A program made the translations under genes and the position numbers. A stretch of DNA of 7,995 nt from Planctomycetaceae bacterium (GTDB lineage: Bacteria > Planctomycetota > Planctomycetia > Pirellulales > Lacipirellulaceae), in NCBI GenBank assembly GCA_002713555.1, contig PATG01000004.1, positions 10,410 to 18,404 on the forward strand, given 5' to 3'. Below are positions 1-6,602 of the stretch, one piece after another. The notes below the pieces were generated by a model, which had not been told where the DNA came from, searched no databases, and was given only the letters and a program-made list of their open reading frames with translations. How positions within the stretch are numbered: the stretch's first letter is position 1; each line of letters starts with the position of its first letter.

Positions 1-486
1 GATGCAATTATCGAAGGTCATCGGCTGGTTGCGGCTGATGGTGCAGTTGGTGTCCTCAACGAATCTGAGTACCCCAATATCGCTTGGGATGCACTGTTGT
101 GTATCGTCAGTGACGGAGATGGAGATATGGCTGACTTGGTGTTAGCCGCACAACGGGGGGTCCCATTCATCTTACACGCACATGGCGACAATGTCAAGCA
201 GTGGATTGAACTACTCGATGTGTTGTTGCTTCACAACACACCACTCATCCTCACCCATCAAACTCCTGAGGATTTGCTAGAGATGTTCAATCCAGGCGGT
301 TTCACCGACGGTGATCGTGCTGTATGTTTTGTATTGTCTCAAAATGTATCTAGAGAACAAATCAAACTCAGGGGTTTTCAAACAGATTCCATTGGTCGTT
401 GGACCGGCAATACCAATCCTGAACGAAAGATGCGTAAATTAGAGTGGATGAGTCGTGTCCTCGATATTGCCGGGGTGAAAATGTGA
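1..486 (+). CDS. mptE: 6-hydroxymethyl-7,8-dihydropterin pyrophosphokinase, MptE family (5' partial)
   Basis: The open frame runs from the first base to the TGA at 484-486, giving 161 residues; the N-terminus lies outside the window. The family (DUF115, archaeal MptE) transfers pyrophosphate from ATP to 6-hydroxymethyl-dihydropterin, a step towards folate- or methanopterin-type C1 cofactors in the cytoplasm. Visible family marks, numbered from base 1, are the nucleotide-site motif AADGA (11-15), the acidic SDGDGD (37-42), HAHGDN (59-64), GGFTDGDRA (99-107), a GRW motif (132-134) and the KLEWM end segment (146-150). Together these give a characteristic MptE pattern, so I prefer it over other DUF115 proteins. 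The next gene starts inside this stop codon, so the two are probably co-transcribed and translationally coupled. Whether the cell makes methanopterin or another pterin cannot be told from here. The family assignment is firm, the exact substrate less so. Confidence 0.88.
   Translation, partial: DAIIEGHRLVAADGAVGVLNESEYPNIAWDALLCIVSDGDGDMADLVLAAQRGVPFILHAHGDNVKQWIELLDVLLLHNTPLILTHQTPEDLLEMFNPGGFTDGDRAVCFVLSQNVSREQIKLRGFQTDSIGRWTGNTNPERKMRKLEWMSRVLDIAGVKM
472..478 (+). promoter_or_regulatory. Shine-Dalgarno site that selects the GTG start at 483
   Basis: GGGGTGA lies within the last codons of mptE, four bases before the GTG at 483. It pairs well with the archaeal 16S 3' tail (complement of GGAGGTGA). 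It favours 483 over the in-frame GTG at 444, which would overlap mptE by 43 bases, and over the ATG at 504. Confidence 0.6.
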
Positions 487-1451
487 ATCTGGTCCACGAA
501 GCGATGGCTCGTGAAGCAACCCAAGAGGGAAAGAAACCTCAGAAAGAAAAAAAGAAGAATTTACGAACAAGATTCATTGCAACATTCCTCACCTGGATTT
601 TGTTAAATCTAATTTGGATGTACTTCTCACATGCAATTGCAGTGAACGAAGTCAACAAACACGACCGTGAAGTCAATGGGAAATATGTCTTGGATGTCCC
701 TAATTTGTTTGGCCTAGACCGAGAGACTCCTATCGATGTAAAATGTGATTTTAAAAAGAAAAATTCAACGGTTCCGACCGTTACCGTCCGGATTCATCAC
801 GAAGTCAATGAAGGTGAACTATTGCTCATCTGGGAAGGGAATTCAACCGACGATTGTTACGTTGATCAGATGATATTACCACCTGGAAAACACACCTTCC
901 ACACCACAGTCATCATCGATGGAGAAGCCGATGTATATCCATCCAATTATATCAGCGCTGAGATGGAATTGGGTATGCATCTGTGGGAGCCATTTCGAAC
1001 AGAGGGTTTTGTGGTTGCAAACCTGCTCGGTTTATTCCTCGGAATTGCTGACCGAGCAATTCGGGAAATTATGCGAAGGCGCAAGGAGTCTCGAGTTCGG
1101 AATATGCCTCTCCACAAGCGAAGGCAAAAGGAAGAATGGGAGCAAATAGCTCATTCAATGTCCGGGGGCAATCCAGTTGATGTGGATGACTTGATCGGTT
1201 TTGAATTACAACCCGAAAGTGAGAGCGCGGAAATACAGAGAAAGCGGATGCGAGAAAAGTTTGCTGCTCAAGCAGCAGAAGCCGATGGTGATACTGAGGC
1301 ATTCGCCGATGAAGATGCGGTCGAGCAAGATGATGAATTAGGTCAAGGGACCACAGAAGGTTTGACTGGAAAGGTAGAACATGATCAAAACATCCGTACT
1401 GTAAGCGATTTGTGGCGCCAATTGAGCGGTGAAGAACCTGAGAAGAAGTGA
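483..1451 (+). CDS. Two-pass membrane protein of unknown function with an extracytoplasmic domain
   Basis: I do not recognise a family. From the GTG at 483 the product is 322 residues. A very basic N-terminus (K/R-rich, residues 15-30) precedes a first membrane segment at about 31-52. A roughly 120-residue extracytoplasmic domain (53-174) follows, rich in alternating beta-type sequence, with two cysteines (C88, C125) that could form a disulfide and two N-glycosylation sequons (N94-S-T, N120-S-T). A second membrane segment lies at about 175-192. After it comes an arginine-rich stretch (191-217, with RRRK at 198-201) and a long cytoplasmic tail that becomes acidic at about 267-286. The charges suggest both ends are inside the cell. 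The GTGA overlap with the mptE stop and the Shine-Dalgarno site at 472-478 support this start. The gene ends 6 bp from the converging polC gene. The reading frame is convincing; the function is unknown. Confidence 0.85.
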   Translation: MNLVHEAMAREATQEGKKPQKEKKKNLRTRFIATFLTWILLNLIWMYFSHAIAVNEVNKHDREVNGKYVLDVPNLFGLDRETPIDVKCDFKKKNSTVPTVTVRIHHEVNEGELLLIWEGNSTDDCYVDQMILPPGKHTFHTTVIIDGEADVYPSNYISAEMELGMHLWEPFRTEGFVVANLLGLFLGIADRAIREIMRRRKESRVRNMPLHKRRQKEEWEQIAHSMSGGNPVDVDDLIGFELQPESESAEIQRKRMREKFAAQAAEADGDTEAFADEDAVEQDDELGQGTTEGLTGKVEHDQNIRTVSDLWRQLSGEEPEKK

Positions 1452-1457
1452 GATTGA

Positions 1458-4400
1458 TTATCCACTCACGAAATCATCGAGTGTGAATACCTTTACTCGG
1501 TCGTTCTTGAATAAAGAATCTGTACTATTAATCAAACCATTAACTCTCTGTCGAGTATACATATCGACTCCGTAATGGTCGATGACGTGTTGCATGACCC
1601 GGATGTATTTGCGGACAGCGCCCTCACTGACAGTCAGAGCCAAATTTCCACCGCAGGTTTGCTCTTCTTTGGTAAAATGTGAAGCGCTCCGATAATCATC
1701 CTTTTTGATTTTGATACAGTACCCTGACAGGGGATATCTACGATAGGACTCTCCACAACGCACACATCGAAACTTCTGTCGAGTGAAAGCTACCAAATTT
1801 CCTCGGAGATCTGGCAAGAAATGGGATTCTACGACTTGGCTAGCGACGTTTCGAACGTCGACACCTCTGAGCTGTTGGCCCAGTAACAATTGTGCATTCA
1901 TTTTGTCGATCATGGTTTCAAGCGTTTTGTACGATGAGTTCTCCGGGCCGGAATCAATTGAGATGGCATCGTGAGTAAAGCCGTATCCACGCACCGCACC
2001 GACGGTACCAATTCGACGTTCTACAATGTCCATTTGATTAGCGATTTCATAAGGCTGGGGTTGGTTTTGAGTGGCCTCAAAGAATGAACGGTGGTACCAC
2101 CATGAGGTGTCTACGTTCAGAGCTTCTTTGTCTAATTCTTCTGGATTAAGACGTGTAGAAAGCGTTAGAGGAGCATCCATTCGTCCGCCTCGATTACTCG
2201 GTAACAAAACACGGCTGAAGTTTAGAAGGCAGTCTAACAATAAAATCAGGGCGTCTTCATCTCCATCACAATTGCGTCGTTTCGCCGCGTGATACAGTGT
2301 GTGGCCATACCCTGCGCTGGCGTTCGACCATCCAATGATTCGAGTCAAGACACCTCCGGAAGTGTGGGGTGCAAGACCGACGCAAAGATGTCCGACCAAA
2401 TCATCACCACTCTTCGCTTCATAGAATGGATTCATGTCATAAAATCGAGTCAGGAGTTCGTCGATGAAAGCACATGTACGAAGGAGATAATCCTCTGCCT
2501 TTCGACTGGGGATGAAGTCCTGAGGATACAACTCAAGTATTTGCTCAGCACGAGTGTGAGGTACACCATCGATATCGTGAGTATATCCCAATTCAACCAA
2601 ACGCTCAACTGATGTACCGATATCCTTGGCTCTGAAATGTGTCACAGGAACATCAATCATATCGTATCGAACCGTGCCAGCCTTGAAGCAAGGGAGGGCA
2701 TGTTTTGCTCTCAAAATACCCTTTTCTAGAGGCTCAGGGTATCGCTCAATGGAAGTCAACCCCTTGACGCCCTTGAATTTCTTTGGAATCCGATCTAGTC
2801 CCAATTTAATTCGCTTTGTTTCCAGTAAATCTGGTATCTTCACCGTATGATTGATGCCTTTTCTACGACTCTTATTTTGTTGAGGTTCCGATATAGGTTT
2901 GGTCTTTCCACCGCACTCTGTTGGGTCATTGGGTATGCTTCGATGATGACAAATCGTGTAGGGTGTCTTCTTCCCGCATTTGATACATTCTCTAGTGCCC
3001 ATGGTCACCATGATGCTGCCCTTGTTAGCGGCTTGAGTAATCAGTCGCTGTGGGCCTCCTTCGTTACCGATGGGGAAAATGCTGTGTGGCTTACCTTTCA
3101 TTTCTCGAGGTGCGGCTTTTTCCGGACGACCCATGCGGCAACCCACACGACAAGGTGCGGCTGAAACCCAACGTAAGTCGCTACACTTCTTGACCAACCA
3201 AAGCGCACCATCAACAGCATGTTCATCATGCAAAATTTCAGCCGCTGCGAGTGCATCTGAGTCCTTAGGACCCTCATCAGGAATGGTTGCAGCGGCATCT
3301 CGCCCGGCCTGCTCTGTTTCTGCAATGCTCTTGCCTTGCTGTCTAGCGGCCGTCTCCGCAGCGATTCGAGGAATAGACCTACGCTGTTCAAGATCATCAA
3401 CCCTGAGAGTTTCCTCATCGATGATTTTCTTTGCTTTGACTAGAGATTCTAGGCGATGCTCGATATGCGCTTTGGCATCGATTCCGATTTTCGGAGTGGC
3501 ACCAACCTCGGATGTAATTCGCAGCCCTAAGCCTTCCAACAGGGGTTGCCACCCGTGCATAATCAGAATATCTGGGCCATCATGCATATGGGGGATACCC
3601 AGAACCATGAGTGAGGATTTGATGATACCATGCTCTTCGTGATGAGTGCCACTTGGCCACTTCCCCAACACTGATTGGGGAATAGATGGAAGTTGACCTG
3701 GCATCTTTTCTGGCAGTACTTTTTGGCTGGAACTAGGAGACGATTGGATGCTGCCATTGCTCGGTAATTCAGCTGGCGTGTGATCAATGGCGACCCAATT
3801 CTCGACGGCATTCGGTAGACGAAACCATATCCGATCAGGGTGTGGGTGCATCTGAATTCCATCTTCGGGATGATTCGCATTTTCGGTTCTACCAAGAAGT
3901 ACTGAATCGATGAGATGAGAAATGAATTCCAATGGTAAATCATTCCACCAGAGATTCCAAGGTGGGGGGATTGCTGTCAAAAACTTCTGAGAAACTTGGA
4001 TAACAGAATCCCAATCCAGTGTCATCTTCGAAAGGGTCCGGTGCCACTGTCGCTGACGACGATGATGTTCAAGCGGATCGTCCGAGCCCTGGATCTTTCC
4101 AGTCGCCGGTACTCCCTGTGGTAGACGTCGACGACTTACACCCAATATTTGCGCGAATTGAGCGACTTTATCTTCGGAATCAAGAGATTCTAATAGATCG
4201 CTGGCGAACCAATCGGAAACATAGCCTGAAGGTACCAATGGCTTGTTATTTTCAGCAAATTCACCATATCCAATCATCAATTCTCCATTGTCCCAAATCG
4301 ATTGTAATTCATTCTCAACACGATGCCACATTTCTGCTGATTGTATGCGTCCGTATCGGCCGCTGTTAAGAAGAACTGTGGGGCCTTCCAACTCATCACA

Positions 4401-5600
4401 GGGGACCACGGCACAGGCTTTGCCGGGACGCTCAATCTTCATCTGTGTTCCCACCGCAAGGAAATCGCCCATCGCGTGCATCGATGCGGGGTGAACTCCA
4501 GCCGCAGCTAAGCCGGAAGTGCGGGGTCGGCCGTATCTCAAACGGAATCCACCAGCGGTATTGGGCTCACCAAAGACTGGTCTACCTGCAATGATATCGC
4601 GCATGAAGCGATCATCAGTCTTGAGTTTGCGCTTCTTGTAGCCATCGGCGTCCTCGCCTTTCTTTTGTCGAGATGCAAATGTAGAGATGAAGTCCCATCC
4701 AGGCACCTTTAGTCTCTCAGTGTGTTTCTGAATCTTTGAGGCCTTCAAACAAAGTCCTTCACCGATGACCAACATCACACCACCTCGTATCCGCTTTCGA
4801 TGAGTATTGTTCGGTTCGATGATATTGCGAACTTCGGGGAAACCTGCGCACTCAATATCTTCGGTTTCCTCACCATTAATCATGATGGGGCAGGCTTTTA
4901 CAATCATCTCAATTTCTTCGGGAGGCGGTTTGTATTGCAATCCGCCTCGATACAAACCAAATTCTTCCTTGACACGTTCTACCTCTGGAGGAGAAGGTTC
5001 GTATTTTTCCAACTTTAATGCTCTACGAATCATGTCTGCAATCAATACTGCAAGGGCCTGTGCCGTTCCACCTGCTGCTCGGATGGGGCCACAAAAGTCA
5101 ATCGAAACAAACCGGGTCCCATCCAGGTTGTTCATTACACGGACTTGTCCAATGCCCTCCAAAGGAGCTACAAGAACTGCTTCCGTCAATACCGCTAAGC
5201 CAACCCGCAATCCAGTATCTATGCTCTTTTGTACATCGCCGGTTCTGTCGTGCATTTGAATGGCGACTTTGACCGCCATATCGATGGCAGCGTCTTCCCT
5301 AGAATCCTTCTCTCTCAGTAAAGTCCGGATGTCTTCTGCAATCGGAATCGGTTCTTCAAAGCCATATTCGGGAGCGATTAGGTAGTCGAGAAGCAATTTT
5401 TCCGCACGATCAGCCAAGTCGATTGCCCGAGGTATCTCGACCTTATCGCTGAGATCAAATCCCTTGCTCCGAGCTTCGTTGGCGAGTTTGTACAACGCCT
5501 CACATTGTTCCTCCAGTTTGGATTGATAATCGTCGATTTCCTGTTGTAATCGGTGGGTGTCCAATGGAGAAATTGCACGACCTACACCCCCCGCAGACAT
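1458..5600 (-). CDS. polC: DNA polymerase D large subunit DP2 (archaeal replicative polymerase catalytic subunit)
   Basis: DP2 is the polymerising subunit of the archaeal family-D heterodimer; with the exonuclease subunit DP1 (not in this window) it replicates the chromosome. From the ATG at 5600 the product is 1380 residues. Key marks are the N-terminal helical region with a conserved FCGPIRAAGGTAQA segment (170-183), RMGRPEK (822-828), a cysteine cluster C872-x2-C875, C884, C896, and the catalytic NCDGDED (1110-1116), whose aspartates D1112 and D1114 hold the metals. A C-terminal zinc module follows (C1279-x2-C1282, C1295, C1316), and then a PCNA-binding-like end, VFTLDDFV (1371-1378). Inteins often sit at NCDGDED; here it is uninterrupted. 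The protein is longer than I recall for intein-free DP2 (about 1050-1270). The extra length seems to lie in a Ser/Pro-rich stretch (about 610-660) and a charged helical stretch (about 710-794). The start was chosen because GGAGGG sits five bases upstream; GTG 5624 or ATG 5621 would add 8 or 7 residues but have no such site. Confidence 0.98.
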   Translation of the reverse strand: MSAGGVGRAISPLDTHRLQQEIDDYQSKLEEQCEALYKLANEARSKGFDLSDKVEIPRAIDLADRAEKLLLDYLIAPEYGFEEPIPIAEDIRTLLREKDSREDAAIDMAVKVAIQMHDRTGDVQKSIDTGLRVGLAVLTEAVLVAPLEGIGQVRVMNNLDGTRFVSIDFCGPIRAAGGTAQALAVLIADMIRRALKLEKYEPSPPEVERVKEEFGLYRGGLQYKPPPEEIEMIVKACPIMINGEETEDIECAGFPEVRNIIEPNNTHRKRIRGGVMLVIGEGLCLKASKIQKHTERLKVPGWDFISTFASRQKKGEDADGYKKRKLKTDDRFMRDIIAGRPVFGEPNTAGGFRLRYGRPRTSGLAAAGVHPASMHAMGDFLAVGTQMKIERPGKACAVVPCDELEGPTVLLNSGRYGRIQSAEMWHRVENELQSIWDNGELMIGYGEFAENNKPLVPSGYVSDWFASDLLESLDSEDKVAQFAQILGVSRRRLPQGVPATGKIQGSDDPLEHHRRQRQWHRTLSKMTLDWDSVIQVSQKFLTAIPPPWNLWWNDLPLEFISHLIDSVLLGRTENANHPEDGIQMHPHPDRIWFRLPNAVENWVAIDHTPAELPSNGSIQSSPSSSQKVLPEKMPGQLPSIPQSVLGKWPSGTHHEEHGIIKSSLMVLGIPHMHDGPDILIMHGWQPLLEGLGLRITSEVGATPKIGIDAKAHIEHRLESLVKAKKIIDEETLRVDDLEQRRSIPRIAAETAARQQGKSIAETEQAGRDAAATIPDEGPKDSDALAAAEILHDEHAVDGALWLVKKCSDLRWVSAAPCRVGCRMGRPEKAAPREMKGKPHSIFPIGNEGGPQRLITQAANKGSIMVTMGTRECIKCGKKTPYTICHHRSIPNDPTECGGKTKPISEPQQNKSRRKGINHTVKIPDLLETKRIKLGLDRIPKKFKGVKGLTSIERYPEPLEKGILRAKHALPCFKAGTVRYDMIDVPVTHFRAKDIGTSVERLVELGYTHDIDGVPHTRAEQILELYPQDFIPSRKAEDYLLRTCAFIDELLTRFYDMNPFYEAKSGDDLVGHLCVGLAPHTSGGVLTRIIGWSNASAGYGHTLYHAAKRRNCDGDEDALILLLDCLLNFSRVLLPSNRGGRMDAPLTLSTRLNPEELDKEALNVDTSWWYHRSFFEATQNQPQPYEIANQMDIVERRIGTVGAVRGYGFTHDAISIDSGPENSSYKTLETMIDKMNAQLLLGQQLRGVDVRNVASQVVESHFLPDLRGNLVAFTRQKFRCVRCGESYRRYPLSGYCIKIKKDDYRSASHFTKEEQTCGGNLALTVSEGAVRKYIRVMQHVIDHYGVDMYTRQRVNGLINSTDSLFKNDRVKVFTLDDFVSG

Positions 5601-5605
5601 CTCGA

Positions 5606-5611
5606 CCCTCC
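5606..5611 (-). promoter_or_regulatory. Shine-Dalgarno site of polC
   Basis: On the minus strand GGAGGG is followed by five bases and then the ATG at 5600. This near-perfect site decides between that ATG and the upstream in-frame GTG 5624 and ATG 5621, which lack one. Confidence 0.65.
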
Positions 5612-5653
5612 GTGCGAACATCACTCTAGGGTTATCGGGCGCCCAAAAGCATT

Positions 5654-5666
5654 GGCAATAAGCAAA
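5654..5666. promoter_or_regulatory. AT-rich candidate promoter element in the polC/pyrE divergent gap
   Basis: GGCAATAAGCAAA is the most AT-rich stretch in the 143-bp gap between the divergent polC and pyrE genes. Read on the minus strand it contains TTGCTTATT, a weak TATA-like box. A start site about 26 bases downstream would leave polC a leader of roughly 34 bases containing its Shine-Dalgarno site, which is a coherent arrangement. On the plus strand it could likewise place a start site near 5685. No strong TATA box is visible, so this is a weak call. Confidence 0.22.
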
Positions 5667-5668
5667 CG

Positions 5669-5685
5669 CACTTCCGTAGGAAGTG
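5669..5685. repeat. 17-bp inverted repeat (hairpin or operator candidate)
   Basis: CACTTCCGTAGGAAGTG has perfect 7-bp arms around a GTA centre. As RNA the stem extends to nine pairs by adding one G-U and one C-G pair (5667-5687). It sits in the shared upstream region of polC and pyrE, next to the AT-rich element. The structure is plain in the sequence. A role as a regulator binding site, or as an RNA hairpin in the pyrE leader, is inference. Confidence 0.6.
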
Positions 5686-5780
5686 TGATTCGACTCGGCG
5701 AAGGTTCATGGAAGGTCGACAATGACGCTCAGCGGGCGGAAGCATGGCAGAGAGTACTGGAAGTGATGATGCGCGACTGA
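5685..5780 (+). other. Possible 31-codon leader ORF overlapping the start of pyrE
   Basis: A GTG at 5685 opens a 31-codon frame ending at TGA 5778-5780, overlapping the first 37 bases of pyrE in another frame. The peptide has a short polar start and then a plausible amphipathic helix (residues 14-31, AQRAEAW...VLEVMMRD). The same frame is open upstream, so a TTG start at 5652 (42 codons) is also possible. There is no good ribosome site. It could be a small leader peptide coupled to pyrE or simply a chance frame; I cannot decide from the sequence. Confidence 0.2.
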
Positions 5781-6331
5781 GATTAATAGAGAAAGTTCGC
5801 AGTCTTGCGTATCTTTGTGCAGAAACTGAGGAATTCACATTGGCATCGGGTCGAACAAGTCGTCATTTTTTCGACACAAAACCTGTCATGTGTGACCCCG
5901 AATCAGCTCACTTGCTCGGCGTCCTGATTCATGATCGAATCGGGAAAATTGCCGGAGGGGTCGATGTTGTTGGGGGCCTGGAGTTGGGAGCTGTTCCCCT
6001 GACTGGAATTGCTATTGCAAAGGCTGGAATTGGGAGCAATCTAAGAGGGTTCATCATGCGCAAGGAACCCAAGGGTAGAGGCGGAAGAAAAACCGGAAAC
6101 CCACCGGGAATAGAAGGCAGTACCATTCAATCTGGTGATCGGGTGTTGATTTTGGAAGATGTAACGACAACTGGGGGTTCGGCACTGAAGGCAGTTGAGC
6201 GCTTACAAGAGCTCGGTTGTCATGTGGTTGCTTGTATCAGTATAGTCGATCGTGAAGAAGGTGGTCAAGCAGCGTTTGAGGCAGCAGGCATTCCTCTGTA
6301 TGCGTTGACGACTCTTTCAGACTACATTTGA
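5744..6331 (+). CDS. pyrE: Orotate phosphoribosyltransferase
   Basis: OPRT joins orotate to PRPP to make orotidine 5'-monophosphate, the fifth step of de novo pyrimidine synthesis, in the cytoplasm. The 195-residue product matches the family in length. It shows the N-terminal FTLASGRTSRHFFD motif (31-44), the VVGGLELGAVPL segment (75-86), the flexible catalytic loop beginning RKEPKG (106-111), and the PRPP-binding motif ILEDVTTTGGS (136-146). The loop is unusual: the usual KxxKxHG reads K107-E-P-K110-G-R112-G, so the histidine is replaced by arginine, and the loop appears a few residues longer than in bacterial enzymes. The ATG at 5744 is the only start available, because an in-frame TGA lies at 5723-5725; a weak GCGGA stands upstream. 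The gene diverges from polC. There is no fused OMP decarboxylase domain, so that enzyme must be encoded elsewhere. Confidence 0.96.
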   Translation: MAESTGSDDARLRLIEKVRSLAYLCAETEEFTLASGRTSRHFFDTKPVMCDPESAHLLGVLIHDRIGKIAGGVDVVGGLELGAVPLTGIAIAKAGIGSNLRGFIMRKEPKGRGGRKTGNPPGIEGSTIQSGDRVLILEDVTTTGGSALKAVERLQELGCHVVACISIVDREEGGQAAFEAAGIPLYALTTLSDYI

Positions 6332-6353
6332 TGCACAAGCAAGGAACACGCCT

Positions 6354-6361
6354 TCATATAC
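6354..6361 (+). promoter_or_regulatory. TATA-like box, spaced for a leaderless transcript
   Basis: TCATATAC lies in the 50-bp gap after pyrE, centred about 25 bases before the ATG at 6382. An archaeal start site about 26 bases from the box would fall on that ATG, giving a leaderless message. The ATG has no Shine-Dalgarno motif, which fits. The BRE sequence upstream is not clear. Confidence 0.4.
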
Positions 6362-6381
6362 TCTTACAGTGACATCAGCAC

Positions 6382-6594
6382 ATGTTTGGTGCAGATGCTG
6401 TGATTTACATTCTCAGCGGTTTGGTTGCTCTACTCACAGTGATTTTGTTCTCCAGAAAAATCCGAAAAAGCGGGAAAAAGCAAGACGATCCGTGGCAAAC
6501 TTCTGCACCATACCCACAGAAAAATTATCTCGCAAAAGAGCGGGTCAAACAGCCACGGGTCGTCCCTCCCCCTCATCTCTTCCGCCAGCCATAG
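6382..6594 (+). CDS. Small single-pass membrane protein, unknown function
   Basis: The 70-residue product starts with a short neutral N-terminus and a clear membrane helix (about residues 5-24, from DAVIYILSG to VILF). A strongly basic stretch follows (R25, K26, R28, K29, K32, K33), and then a proline- and aromatic-rich polar tail ending PPPHLFRQP. The basic residues after the helix predict an N-out, C-in orientation. I do not recognise a family. The frame is favoured over the overlapping one because it encodes a coherent membrane helix and a neat gene boundary: its TAG overlaps the ribosome site of the next gene, which starts 8 bp later. The two are therefore probably one operon, and the small protein may anchor or assist the exported thioredoxin-like lipoprotein. 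That link is inferred from position only. Confidence 0.7.
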   Translation: MFGADAVIYILSGLVALLTVILFSRKIRKSGKKQDDPWQTSAPYPQKNYLAKERVKQPRVVPPPHLFRQP

Positions 6595-6597
6595 GTG
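6593..6597 (+). promoter_or_regulatory. Shine-Dalgarno site of the lipoprotein gene
   Basis: AGGTG overlaps the TAG stop of the upstream small gene and lies five bases before the ATG at 6603. It supports that start, where the encoded signal peptide also begins. Confidence 0.5.
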
Positions 6598-6602
6598 TGG
6601 GT

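Noticed and set aside
444..482. Upstream GTG start for the membrane protein
   Set aside because: It would overlap mptE by 43 bases, add a Cys/Arg-rich stretch and lacks a ribosome site, while GTG 483 has one at ideal spacing.
919..1149. A 76-codon frame inside the two-pass membrane protein gene
   Set aside because: It lies entirely within a longer frame that has clear membrane segments and a good start; its own sequence shows nothing coherent.
1452..1457. Terminator between the convergent membrane-protein and polC genes
   Set aside because: The gap is only 6 bp and holds no hairpin or T-run on either strand; transcripts probably overlap.
2253..2273. Intein insertion at the NCDGDED site of DP2
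   Set aside because: This is a known intein site in other archaea, so I checked it. The motif is continuous with the family sequence on both sides.
3070..3642. A 190-codon open frame antisense to polC
   Set aside because: It is rich in Ser, Ala and Cys, has no recognisable domain, and lies opposite a strongly conserved DP2 region; it is a complement-strand shadow.
4807..5259. A 150-codon open frame antisense to the N-terminal half of polC
   Set aside because: It has no domain, membrane helix or ribosome site, and the opposite strand encodes conserved DP2 sequence.
5637..5644. GGGCGCCC palindrome in the polC leader
   Set aside because: Eight-base palindromes of this kind are too short and common to support a regulatory call.
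6369..6602. An upstream extension of the lipoprotein frame adding 78 residues
   Set aside because: The added residues are Cys/His/Arg-rich without structure, overlap the better small membrane-protein frame, and would bury the signal peptide and lipobox inside the protein.
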